From Chlorokybus atmophyticus (lineage: Eukaryota > Streptophyta > Chlorokybophyceae > Chlorokybales > Chlorokybaceae), in assembly GCA_009103225.1 (NCBI GenBank), contig RHPI01001302.1, positions 1-45,117 of the forward strand: DNA of 45,117 bases. Direction: 5' to 3'. Of the stretch, positions 10,780 through 21,935 are shown piece after piece; positions within the stretch are counted from its first letter, which is position 1; each line of letters begins with the position of its first letter. The translations under genes were made by a program, and so were the position numbers. The notes below the pieces were generated by a model that saw only the letters and a list, made by a program, of their open reading frames with translations, searched no databases and was not told the DNA's origin.

Positions 10780-12212
10780 CAGGAGGCCTCCGCTCAGCAG
10801 GAGGCCTCCGCTGAGCAGAAGGCACATGAGGAGGCCATGAAGAAGCTGGAGGAGAGTAGCGTCCAGCTTCAGCGGCAGGAGTCCTCCGATCAGCAGAAGG
10901 CGCTTGAAGAGGCGGACCGCCTACAAGTGGGCAATGCTAGTATGAGCGATTGACTGCGCACAGATGCGGAGGCAAGGAAGAAGCTCCGTGCAGCAGTGCA
11001 GTCTAGCAATGCAAAACCCCTGCAGGCCTTTCAACAGAAGCAAGAGGCTAGGCGTAAGCTGCAAACAGAGGTTGACTCTATCACTGATGACAGGAACCGC
11101 CTCCAAGCAAGAGTGGAGTCTCTCAATAAACCACTCCAGCGGCTGGCCTCTCAACAGCAAGAGACTGGGGGAAGTTGCAAGCAGAGGCAAGCAGGCAAGC
11201 AGACGCCCTGAATGCGGAGGTGGAACGCCTGCGTCAGGAAAATGTCAAACTCCAAAAGTCCACGCAGAAGCTCATTAAAGACGGCAAGCGACCAGCCACC
11301 ATGGACGACCCGGAACTTCTGAAGGTGCAGACGTGCCTGGCAGAATCGGAAGAAAACCCTGCTCAAGCCATGCAGCATGTCAGTCATACAGAGATGCTGC
11401 TCACAAATACCCAGCAGAGGCTCGAGGAAACGCTTCAGGTGCTGCAGCGTGTAACAGCAGCCGGTGGAGCTGGTGACATTCCTTCCACAAAAGGACTAAC
11501 GCCAGAGGCTCAACTTCAAGAGGAGCTCTCCGAGTAGCAAAGGGAGATCAATCGATATGGTATGCGGGTCACGCGATTGGAAGCTGAACGTCAGCGGTTT
11601 AAAGAGCAATAGATACACATGGAAGAGGTTCTGGTTGATGAGTGGATACGAGTTGTGGTGGAGGACTTCCTGGCTGAAAGTCCCGGCGCGCGGGCACATT
11701 TGTTGAGCAAAGAAGGAGCGCAGACTACGCAGGTGACACAACAGTCCTTGTGAGGTTGGCAACAGCTCATTGCTCCAGAGCTTGCGATTTGCATACAAGC
11801 TCTCAATGCCTGGGCGCAGAGGAACAATCAACCGACACGACCCACTTGGGACAATGATTCTGTTGCGCTGTGTGTTCTGATCCGAAACACAGCGCACCAT
11901 TACCTCCGTGACATCAATTGACGGCGAGTGGAGAATGGGCTCCCTTTGAACGCCAACACTTTAGAGGTATTTGGTGCTCTGCAGCCCGGGTTTATTGAAT
12001 TTTTGCTCCTGCTTAATTGGAACATGGCGAACCAATCATATGCACATCTCTCTCAGGCACAACGAGCGATTACGCACCAGGGCCCACATGAAACCAAAGA
12101 ACTGTATCACGGCTTGATCGGCTACTACTTGAGCGGACATCCATCAGCTCGACCAGCTCCACCACAGCCACAATCACAACAACCACCAGCAGCACCACCA
12201 CCACCACCATAG
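10780..12212 (+). pseudogene. Coiled-coil gene, 3' part
   Basis: Resumes the coil interrupted at 5856 and continues through heptad-rich sequence, then a non-coiled C-terminal part (VLVDEWIRVVVEDFLAESPG, NTLEVFGALQPGFIEFLLLL) and a Pro/Gln tail ending at a TAG (12210). One frame change lies in a G5 run near 11167. In-frame codons read TGA at 10951, 11751 and 11919 and TAG at 11535 and 11610. Under a TAG = Gln code the TGAs remain and the next stop, TGA, comes within 12 codons of 12212. Either way the gene looks inactivated. Confidence 0.55.
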
Positions 12213-13370
12213 TGTGCAGCTATTCTGTTCAGGCATATAGACTGAGTCAACAGCACCCAGGTACTTGCTTCCAGTTGTAGGCTAAACTCATAGTGCAGCT
12301 GCAGGCTGGGCTTGTAGGCATCAATTCAATGTACATAGCATGCAGAACACATCTGCATAACTGTATACCGTACTGTATAGCATTGCATGTTCAATGCTTG
12401 CCCTGCTTGCTCGGCCTTTACACATGCAGTCGCACACAGTCGCACAATGCGCATAGTTGTCTATCATGCCTATCGCCCAAGCATGCCAGTCGTCATCGGG
12501 CATGCCTACAGCGAGACCCTCGCCCGGCTTACCAGCATGGCAACCCGCGCACCGCTGTCATGCCTATCGCCCAAGTATGCCAGTCGTCATCGGGCATGCC
12601 TACAGCGAGACCCTCGCCCGGCTTACCAGCATGGCAACCCGCGCGCGCCTCTGACCAGTAGCTAGGTCATGTCCCTAGAGTAGCTCGTGACCATAGCCTG
12701 CATAGGCACCGCGCGTAGCTGTTCAGTTGTGAGTTCAGTTATAAGTCCGGTTTTATATCGAGTGGGCATTTCCTGTGGAAATAGCCTCGATATGACCGTT
12801 AGCTTATGTTCTGGACAGTCATGAGTTGACTTGTATAAGTAGGCACAGTGTTCACCGGATCAGCTGGTGACACTGTAAGTGAGAAAGCTAAGAGCTTGTG
12901 AAGCGAGTTGAACTACGAACACACCGTCCTGGTTCCCAAGAATCCCCTCACCGTGTGAGAGCCTGTGCATGTTCTTGTGCACTGTGCTTGTCCTTGCTGT
13001 GAGCTTTGTGTCCTTGGTCGCGGTGTGCTTGTTGGCATCAGTCAGGGCATAGCATCCACGTGTTGCTTGCTCATTCACCTCACTTAACAGTGTAATTTCT
13101 CTCCCACTCACGCAAAGAACTGTGTAAACAGCACTACCTATAGTAGTGGCTTGTTGACTTACAGTGTCACCCTCTTTGCTCAAGTGAGTGTAGTTGCAGG
13201 CTGTACATCAGCATTGCAATCTGTAGTTGTACACATCACAGTGCAGTGTTGTCACCGTCATCGCATAGCGCGCACAAGCGCTAGTGTGTTGGGTGATAGC
13301 AGCACTGGAGATCCCATTGTAGAGCACAAACACTCTACCCTTCATCCACTTTCACCATTGCATCAGCTGT
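12213..13370. other. Noncoding stretch before the gypsy gag
   Basis: No coding frame is convincing. It contains the tandem duplication at 12464-12651 and TATA-like stretches (TTTTATATCG near 12753, TGTATAAGTAGG near 12832). It may contain the 5' LTR or leader of the gypsy element, but I could not match any of it to sequence downstream of the integrase gene. Confidence 0.4.
12464..12651. repeat. 94-bp tandem duplication
   Basis: Two copies (12464-12557 and 12558-12651) beginning TCATGCCTATCGCCCAAG and ending near GGCAACCCGCGC, nearly identical, period 94 bp. Confidence 0.85.
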
Positions 13371-15698
13371 ATGAGCAGGCCCACCCTTTTCTCGCCAATA
13401 GAAGAAGGGGACCCAAACAGCTGGAGCCCAACCTCCAACCTTACCTACGAGCGCGCAAGTGAAGGGAGCGATTACCGTAGCAGCAGAGGCTCACGCCCCG
13501 TCTCCGGCTTCACCTCCTCTCACTCCACTCCTCGCCAACGAGCATCTCCACCACCGTCGGACAGTGACGACGAAGAGATGGAGCCTTCAAGCTCAACCAA
13601 CTCCCTACGCTTCTCCGGACGCCCTGGCACCACCTCACTTGACGAGTTCATCATCAAGTTCCACTCCAAGATGCGGCAGCAAGCCCTCAAGAGTAAGGAC
13701 TGGACAGACGAGGTATCGTTTCATGTGTCCGCTCAATACCTTAATCATGAAGCACATGATGTGTGGAAGTCCGTCGCTGAGTTGCACAAGATTGATGGCT
13801 ATGGCGAGTTGGCCAGCACAATAGCCGCCACGTCACTGCACAGCCCATCGGTTACTGTTCCTGTAGCAGCGGCCCCGCCCGCCTCAGTCACGGGTCTCAC
13901 TCTAGCTGCAGCCATGGAGAAGGCAGAGAATGAAGAAGTTGAGGTGGTAGTGGCCTCATTGACTCCTGCAGAGATCGAAAGCAAGAAGGCCGAGCGCCGG
14001 ATCAGGATACTCAACCGCACCGCTGCCATCATCAGGGAGTAACAAGAGGAGCAGCAAGCTGCAGCATTGGAAATGGGTACGCCCCTGCTACCAACACCGA
14101 ACTCGCGTGCTCCAGCGGGAGGCAGTGTTTTCACCCTCGGCTCAGTGGCATTGCGGGCACCCGCGCTCACGGTGGGCGCGGCCATGTCGGACTCCCCGTT
14201 GAAGGACCTCTACGCCGCACTCCGGCGCACCTTCCCACCTCAAACCAACAGCAAGGTGGAGGAGTTGAGGCGTTTTCGACGGAAGCCCCACGAGGACCCT
14301 CTCCGACTGTATTCACGGTTGGAAGGGTTGCTTAAAGACACTGACTACAAGATTGTCAGTGAGGAGGCGGCGGCAGTGGTGTATGTGGCCGAGCTGGATC
14401 CCACCCTGAGTGAGTCAACGCGCCTGACGCTGAACTACAGCAGGCCCCTCGGCTACACCCTCAAGGAAGCTTTCGAGACTGCACAAGCCATCCATAAGCG
14501 CGCAGTGTATGAGAAAGCGGTGCTGGACACCAACCGCAGTGCCTCACGGCCTATGGCAGGCACAAGTGCAGAGCCTCTTCGGCGGGACCGCAGCCGGGAG
14601 CCGCAAGGCATCCATTACAAGGATAAACGGTCAGCTCATGCTGCCCTTGTGGCTCCAGTGCTGTGCCACCCGTGTGGTCGACATGGCCACTACCAAAAGG
14701 AGTGCACCGAAGATTACGGCAACCTTGTGTGCGACCACTGCCACAAGACGGGACACTTGGAGACAGTATGCTGGCTCAAGTTCCCTGAGCTACGGGTCCC
14801 TATTGGCTACAACAACGGCAACAACGCTGTTGGCTACCGCAACAACAACAACAACAACAACGGGGGCTACAACAACAGCAACCACGCTGGCGGCTACAAC
14901 AATAGCAACAACGCTGGTGGTCGCAACAACGGCAACAACGCTGGTGGCCACAACCCCAACAACAACAACAGCGCTGGCGCCCGCAAGGAAGAAGCTGGCT
15001 ATAGAGGGAAAAACCGCCCTCCACAGCACAAAGGACTTGAGGGACGTCCTCGCGCTGGAGCTGCTGCTGTACAAGCACCAACCAACCCACCGGCTATTGA
15101 CCAAGTGGCAGCCCTGATGGCGCGCGTGGCACAGCTGCAGGGAAACAAGGAGCAGGACTATCAAGCCTGCTATGCTGCTAGGTGGGCATTGATGGCACCA
15201 AAACGGGATAGGGACACTCCCACGCCGTCACGCGTACAACCATCCAGACGGGCGCGCAGGGAAGCTGGCGCGTCGTCAACAGCGGCATCGTCGGACGCCA
15301 CAAGTGGTGCTGCCTCGGCAGCCACAACTACCGCTGGGACGACGCCGTCGATGACACCGTCGGCGTCCACACCGACCACGACAGCAGGCGTCAGCACTCT
15401 TGGCACCACGCTGTTCCCGGTGATGGAGAGCACCCACGCCGCAGCAACCATGGTCGTTGGATTTGTAAGTGGTGAATCCACCACTCCTGCCTCCATCGAA
15501 GCGACCACATCAACCGCAACTGCTGCCACCCTCACAGCCGCCACCTCAGTAACGACGACTGCTGCAGGTGCCACCACCATCGCCTCCAGTAGTGCTGCCA
15601 TACCCACTGCACCTCTTCCTGAGGTTTGGACGGCACCGCAACCGGCATTGGACGTCACACAGCAAGTGCCACGCGGGCCACAAGCAGAACGCGCCTAG
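13371..15698 (+). CDS. Gypsy gag (capsid and nucleocapsid)
   Basis: One continuous frame broken only by TAA at 14040-14042 and ending at TAG 15696-15698, after which the same frame continues. It has a Ser/Pro-rich N-terminus, a capsid-like part (DEFIIKFHSKMRQQALKSKD, DLYAALRRTFPP, FRRKPHEDPLRLYSRLEGLL), two CCHC zinc knuckles (CHPCGRHGHYQKEC and CDHCHKTGHLETVC, 14664-14770), a long Asn/Gly repeat region with NNNGGYNNSN-type units that probably binds RNA, and a Thr/Ala/Ser-rich linker. Gag packages the element RNA. The two short breaks are best explained by TAR codons read as Gln or by recent C-to-T changes. Confidence 0.8.
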
Positions 15699-15716
15699 GC
15701 GTCGATTCTACGCAAC

Positions 15717-17430
15717 GTGGAGCCCACCACTATTGCGTACGGACCAGGGGGGCAACGCACCACACGCGTGGCACGCGATGATCGCATCTTGCCCCTACCA
15801 CCTCCAGAATACCACACGCTGCCGGAACCCACACAACAGCAGCTGGAGGATGAAATCCTCGCCGGCACTGCATCAGAGATGAGGGATCGCCTGTTCGGGG
15901 TCACCTACCGCCGACCTGCGGTGTTGGAACTGGCCATCCAGTTATTCCTGGCATTACACGCATGGTTGCAAGGCGCACCCAGTCAAGCGCGACAGCCCAT
16001 GCCCGCTCAACAGATCGACTTCGAGCCTTCGCCACTGGACCCACTCGGCCTCCAGCGACACAAACTGCAAGACCTCGTGGTCACAATGTCTGACATCACG
16101 CTGGGCGCTGATCCCGCTCTCCGGGGGCTCACTCCAGGCAGTCGTCAAGAGCGTTTCTCTGCGCTCAAACAGGCCCATCGGTATCGCATGGACCAAGCTG
16201 CCCAAGTGGACGCGCGCCGACAGGCGTACGAAGCAGCACACGCCGTTATCATACTGACCGTAGCGTCAGCACACGTTGCCAGCGCCGACCACAGCGCACT
16301 CCACGGCGATCGCCATCGAGCAGCCGGGACACGCAACCGTTGCAGACCAAGCGAGGGCGTTGGCGCAACAATTGATTTTGGTAATCGCCCCGCTGCTGCC
16401 TCCTTTGGTCGAAGACATGCCTGACAATCAACGCGATGCAGGGCGAGGGTACCTCACCCCGCGAGGGGACACCACACAACGAGGAGGAGCTGGTATGGTG
16501 GGGGAGCAACAACTCCGTACCACATCCGGCAAGCAATCATGTTGCACAGGCCTGAGGGCAACACATCAAGACAGATGATGGGGATGCAAGAGGGCAGCGC
16601 CGCTCGAGCTCGTCTCGTGACATGGCTCGTTGCCAATCACCCTGCTGTCCCCCTGTTTGCCTTTGGCAACCGAGCATCATGGTTGGGGGCATTTGTTCGT
16701 TCGCTGCGACAAGCATACGACGAGGCTGCCACCACAGCCCCGGACACGCTGGAGGGAGTGCAAGAGGCAATGCTGCGGCTGCCAGGGGTGGAAGCCGCAC
16801 GGCAACGGCGGCGCATCGCCATTGCTCATGAGCTACACGCACAGCAGACTGACCTCCAGCGCACCCTACGCGCTCGCGCCATGACCGTGCTCGATGTGGG
16901 AGTGGTACAAGGAAGGTGGGATGCCTACATGGCAGGGACCTTGCGAGTCCCCACCATTACTCACGACATGCGGCGACAGCTACTACGCGCCGTATATCTG
17001 CAGCCAGGCCTCAATATCATCATTGGACCGACACGGACACCGAGCCCACGGCCACGTGGGAAGGGACATTGGTCAGAGAAGCGGCTCATGCTGTGCGATG
17101 GACGTACGCCGCGGAGCAAGCTGAACGCGAGGCAGGCCCACAAACACCGGGTCCGCCGGGGTTTCCGCCACAGCTATTGGGTACGCCCGCGGGCATGATT
17201 CCAGCTTCGCGGAGGCGTCATCCACCTGCGCCGCCACCACAACCAGCGCCGAAACCTCCAGCACCGAGGCCCCCCCGTGTCTACCAACCACCTCGACAAG
17301 GTCGGCTCGGCAGAGGGAGAGGGCAAGGAGGGGGTTCTCCGGACCCAGCAGGCAGAGGAGCTCTGGCTGCCATGCGCTCAGCACCTCCAGCTGAGACAAC
17401 TGAGTCAGAGGTACAGACACCTCGTATGAA
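15717..17430 (+). CDS. Gypsy polyprotein region of unknown function between gag and protease
   Basis: About 570 codons, in frame with gag at its start. Includes LEDEILAGTASEMRDRLFGV, a hydrophobic LELAIQLFLALHAWL, VEAARQRRRIAIAHELHAQQ and a Pro-rich run just before protease. Frame changes near 16.4, 16.5 and 17.0 kb are needed to follow it. I recognise no domain. It could be extended gag, a spacer or an acquired domain. The composition is coding-like (Ala/Arg/Gln-rich helices). Confidence 0.5.
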
Positions 17431-17485
17431 GAGGCTGCGTATCGACGCCAACGCTGCCATGGTGGCCAACCAAGGCAAGCACGTT

Positions 17486-17830
17486 ACCATTAACGGTCTG
17501 GCACCCAAGCGGGTAATGTTGGACACCGGAGCACAGCCTGTCATCATCGGGCGCTTCCTCGCGCGGTCCCTAGACATAACCAGCTCCGACTTGGTGCCTT
17601 GCCCGTACGTGTTGGACACTGCCACAGGTAGCCGAGATAAGGTGATGGGAGTCACCAGGGAGGCCTTTTGCATTCGGTTGACAGGGCTGGACCCAACCCA
17701 CACGACCGAGATCGTCCAGCAATGCGTGGTCACCAATGCCGGCTCCTTCGACTTTCTGCTTGGGCAGGACTTCAACTTCCCTGTGGGCATGGGCCTCGAC
17801 TGCTGGACAGAACGAGCGTGGTTTCGGCCA
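17486..17830 (+). CDS. Retropepsin-like aspartic protease domain
   Basis: The catalytic motif MLDTGAQPVIIG (catalytic Asp codon 17522-17524) is followed about 70 residues later by FDFLLGQDF, the usual second hydrophobic-Gly element of retroelement proteases. It releases the mature proteins from the polyprotein. Confidence 0.85.
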
Positions 17831-18249
17831 CATTGGGATGAGGATGACGGAGAGGTACATGGTTTCCTGCCTCTCGAGTTGGTCTCGCGCACGCGCGCCC
17901 AACGCAAAATGGCTGCCATGGCCACACGCAGACACGCCCGCACCCGGAAGGCTGTAATGGCCACATACGCCGGCGCTCGGACGCAAATCGCTGCTGGTGC
18001 CACAGCCGCGTGTCGAACCGGCGACCCCTCTCCCATCCCGTACAACGAGGAGCAGGAGGATGCCACCGTGGAAGTAGCATTACAAGACCCAGCTGAACGG
18101 CGCTGGCGCGCACAGGTGGACGCACACATTTTGCTCAGCCATCCACTGATCACCACGCGCTTCCCCATCTACCAAAGCCACGTCAAGGTGCGGGACCACC
18201 ATATGGTGGCCACCGGAGTGGTCGAGTTCCACACCTTTCGCAGGCAACA

Positions 18250-19200
18250 GGGCATCACAGTGTTGGAGCTATTTGGAGGCATTGGCAGTGGTCTTGCTGC
18301 GGTCCTCAACACGGGCGTGAAGGTTATAAAATACTATTACTGCGACCCAGACCCACACGCGCAAACGGTCCTCAAGCACCACTTGCGCCAACTGCACGCC
18401 AGGTATCCGCGTCAACTACCCCTCTCGGCGTTGCAAGGCAGCCTCAAAGCATTGCCACAGGACGTCCGGCTGATCACTGAAGATCACCTACTGTCCCTCG
18501 GCAACGTCGACCTGTTAATAGCTGGATGGGAATGCCAAGGGCACTCCAGGGCAGGCAAGGGACAAGGCCTCGAAAACCCTCGCTCCATGTTGTTCTGGGA
18601 GCTGATGAGGATCATCCACCTCCTTCAACACCACCAGATCTCCAGACCCCTGGGGTACGTCATCGAAAATGTGCATTCAGAAGACGACAAGCGTCCGCAT
18701 GTGGCCTCCAGCTACCGACGAAGTTTGCTCCATTCTGGGGCACCCACTCAAGGTGAACGCGGCACGACATGGCTCGCGCGCACATCGTGTACGCGCTAAA
18801 TGGACAAACTTGGCCACCGTGGAGGAGCTCATGACCGCCGAATACACGCGCAGCGCTTGGCCGCGCAACCTGCTGGTCGACGACATCCTAGACCCCGGCC
18901 GCACAGCACAACCTGCCCTGCGTCATGACCACAACCACTTCTACCAGTGCAATTAGCCCGGTCAGCCCCGTCGCGCACTCCCCACATTGGTGTCCTACCC
19001 AGGCTCCTACGCGTTTCGGAACGGTGGTGACGGAATGGTATTTGATGCGACCACCAACACGCTGGAAGAACCCAACGCACGCGAACGTGAACGCGCCATG
19101 GGCTTCTTCCCAACAGCATCACAGGTTCATCGCTGACGGACAGTCAGCAATGCCAGCTGCTTGGTCGCGCCATGGACCAGAATCGCATGGTATGGCTGCT
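18250..19200 (+). CDS. C5-cytosine DNA methyltransferase domain within the gypsy pol
   Basis: Lies between protease and reverse transcriptase. Motifs in order: I (TVLELFGGIGSG, S-adenosylmethionine binding), II (YYYCDPDPHAQ), IV with the catalytic Cys (GWECQGHSRAGKG; Cys codon 18533-18535; Glu where Pro is usual), the following GLENPRSMLF, VI (YVIENV), VIII (AHRVRAKWTNL), then TLVSYPGSYAF, a segment before X (RERERAMGF) and X (LGRAMDQNRMVWLL). Spacing matches a complete catalytic domain of about 300 residues. Frame changes fall near 18.71 and 19.12 kb, and one TAG (18954-18956) lies between motifs VIII and the next. The family transfers methyl groups to cytosine in DNA. Retroelement-borne DNMTs are known from dinoflagellates and a charophyte alga. 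Confidence 0.88.
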
Positions 19201-19439
19201 GGAGCTGAGCTTCGCGTTGCAGGACCGCCACGTGTCCTTCGAGAATCGCGAACACTTGGCTGGGGGGTGGGCTGATTGCGTAGCCGACACCAAGGCAGCT
19301 CACACAGCTCTTGAGGTGGTCCACACGGAGGAGCAAGCGGCAGTGACAGTGGAGGACATTCCTGTGGTTGCCAATGCAACCTCCTGGGACCATGCCATTG
19401 GCCCATTGGCCACGGAAGACACTCGAGAGAAGCTGGAGG

Positions 19440-20800
19440 CTCTCCTCAACAAATGGAGGAGCCAATTCAGCTTCAATGTGAAGAAATTGGGTACATGTTC
19501 AGTGTACCAGATGGACATCGAGCTGGTGGACACTGAGCCGGTGTTCCGACGACAATACAGGCTCTCCAAGTTGGAAGAAAGACTTGGTGGAACAGAGATG
19601 TAAGGCGCTGCTGAATGCAGGCCTTATCGAAGAGTCCACATCGGACTTCGCAGCAGCAACCGTTATGCCCCTGAAGAAGGATTCAGCAGGCAACTGGACA
19701 GAGCGACGCATGTGTGGCGACTATCGCCCCCTCAACAACAAGACCAAGCAAGACCGGTACCCCATGCCCACAGCAGAGGGTATTTTTGATGATGTGGGAG
19801 ATTGCACAGTCTTCAGCATCCTGGACATGCGTCAGGGGTACAACCAGATCGCCATCAAGGACGAGGACAAGCACAAGACCTCCTTCTGGGGCAACCGACA
19901 GTTGTACCAATGGAAGGTAATGCCGTTCGGGCTGAAGAACGCCCCCGCCAAGTTTCAACGCGTCATGGACAAAGCCTTGAAAGGGTTGGACTGCGCGCGG
20001 TGCTACATTGATGACATCCTCATCTTCAGCCGCAGCAACGAGGAGCATCTTCAGCACATCGAAGCGGTGCTGGAACGACTCAAGGGAGTAAGGATGACCG
20101 TACACCCCGACAAGTGTACCTTCTTCACCCACAAGGTGCCGTACTTAGGGCACATGATTGTGCCCCATGGTGTGTATGTGCAGCAGGCAAAAGTAGAGGC
20201 TCGAGCAGCTATCCCTGCCCCGACAGACCTCACACGCCTGCGCGCTTCCTTGAGACTTGCCAACTACTATCGCCGGTTCGTGAAGGACTTCGCGAAGATC
20301 GCAAGACCCCTCAGCGAGCTACTAAAGAAGGAGGTGGAGTTCGCATGGAAGGGGTCGCAACAGCAGGCCTTCGAGGAGCTGAAGAGCAGACTCACCAGCG
20401 CTCCCATCCTTCAACGTCCGGACTACGCCAAGCCTTTCATCCTTTACACCAACTGGAGCAAGCTGGGGATGGGAGCGGTGCTGGTGCAGCACGATGAGAA
20501 CAAGAAGGAGCGGGTGGTGGCATACGCCAGCCGAAGCAACAACAGCGCCGAGGCCAACTACAGCAGCTACAAAGGGGAATGCCTCGCTGCAGTGTGGGCC
20601 ATCTCCTTCTTCCGACCTTTCCTCTTTGGTCGGCAGTTCCAACTGATCACCGATCATCAGCCCCTCAAGTGGCTGATGACCAACCAACATCTGACAGGGA
20701 AACTTGCTCGATGGGCCCTGCTGTTACAGGAATACGACTTCGAGATTGACCACCGCGCTGGCCTCACCAACCAAGACGCCGATGGCCTCAGTCGCAACCC
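19440..20800 (+). CDS. Gypsy reverse transcriptase and RNase H
   Basis: The reverse transcriptase starts near VYQMDIELVDTEPVFRRQYR, contains MCGDYRPLN, LDMRQGYNQI, MPFGLKNAPAKFQ and the catalytic YIDD (20004-20015) followed by ILIFS, then LGHMI and LRLANYYRRFVKDF. RNase H follows: the first catalytic Asp appears as Asn (LYTNWSKLGMGAVL; AAC at 20451-20453), while YKGECLAAVWA, ITDHQPLKWL and the final DADGLSR Asp are present. A frame change near 19.57 kb separates the N-terminal strand from the core. Together the domains copy the element RNA and remove the template. Confidence 0.93.
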
Positions 20801-21059
20801 CCACCTCAGCACCAACGACGCAACTGGAGCGCGGCATGAGCTCATCCCTGCAGCAACAGCTCCCACCATGGCAGCCATGTTTGCTGCTGCCGCGTTGCGC
20901 TCAGGGCGCAAGACCAACACCACGGCCTCAGCAGTGGTAGAGGAGATTCCCGCCCTTGAGTCTACCGACCCTGCGGCAATCACACCCTTGGGAGACGCCC
21001 ACGCAGCCGACATTGACGTCGATGACACAGAGCTGGCGTCCTCTGACATCAGGCAGGAC

Positions 21060-21935
21060 ATATGGCATGACAAGCCATCACTCTCCTTTCTTCAACGTGG
21101 TCATCTCCCCTCTGGCATGAGCGCTCGAGAGAAGGACCGGGTCAACCAACGCACCCGTCACTATGGATGGGCAGGTGACAAGCTGTATCGCCGCTTCCAC
21201 GACGAAGACAAGGAAGTGCCGACACCAGTCACGCGCGAGGACATCATCACTTCCCTCCACACTGAGCTTGGACACTTTGGTGTCAAGCGCACAGTCAGCC
21301 TAGTGAGGGCACAATATTGGTGGTATGGATTAACAAAACAGGTGCAAAGGTTCGTCAGCCACTGCCAGCAGTGTGACATGGTGCGCGCCAGCCTCAACAC
21401 GCGTAGCGCCACCTTGCACCCACTCCCCATCTCCGGTCTCTTTTACCGATGGGGACTCGACATCTTGGGGGACTTGGCACCCTCAGCACGTGGCAACCGT
21501 TACATCCTGGTCATGATTGAGCACTTCTCCAAATGGGTGGAGCTGGTGCCATTACCCGACAAGAGCAGCAGGGGGGTGTCTCAAGCCTTCCTCTCTCACG
21601 TTCTCAGCCGCTTTGGCAGCTGCGCCGAAGTCATCACCGACCAATGTACTGAGTTCAGAGGGGAATTCGACACCCTCTTGGACAAATGTTACATCGATCA
21701 CCGCCGTATCTCGCGTGATCACCCTCAAGCCGACGGCCTCGCCGAGCGTACGGTACAGACCATCAAGAAGGCACTCCGCAAATACGTGCTGGAGTACGAG
21801 AAGGACACTTGGGATGACCACCTCCCATGGGTGGCCCTTGGATATCGGTTGTCAAAGCAAGCGGCTCTGCGGGAGTACAGCCCGTACTATCTGCTGTTTG
21901 GGCGACCACCGTTGCTCCCCTTCCGTGCGCAATAG
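21060..21935 (+). CDS. Gypsy integrase
   Basis: Zinc-binding HHCC (HTELGHFG, HCQQC), then the catalytic core: WGLDILGD, VITDQCTEF (a Cys replaces the usual Gly) and QADGLAERTVQTIKKAL supplying D, D and E. It continues through YSPYYLLFGRPP to RAQ, where TAG (21933-21935) interrupts an otherwise continuous frame. A related fragment at 33.3-34.1 kb has CAA at that codon, so Gln is the ancestral residue. Confidence 0.93.
   Translation: MWHDKPSLSFLQRGHLPSGMSAREKDRVNQRTRHYGWAGDKLYRRFHDEDKEVPTPVTREDIITSLHTELGHFGVKRTVSLVRAQYWWYGLTKQVQRFVSHCQQCDMVRASLNTRSATLHPLPISGLFYRWGLDILGDLAPSARGNRYILVMIEHFSKWVELVPLPDKSSRGVSQAFLSHVLSRFGSCAEVITDQCTEFRGEFDTLLDKCYIDHRRISRDHPQADGLAERTVQTIKKALRKYVLEYEKDTWDDHLPWVALGYRLSKQAALREYSPYYLLFGRPPLLPFRAQ

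Noticed and set aside
5656-11921. TGA as a sense codon as well
   Set aside because: In-frame TGAs in the coiled-coil gene sit at Arg (CGA) positions where known, in a gene with three insertions; C-to-T decay is the simpler explanation.
12464-12651. CRISPR-like repeat
   Set aside because: Only two long adjacent copies with no spacers, in a eukaryotic context; a simple tandem duplication.
14509-15117. Thr-rich alternative frame over gag
   Set aside because: Shadow of the Asn/Gly repeat (AAC repeats read as ACA); the gag frame carries the zinc knuckles.
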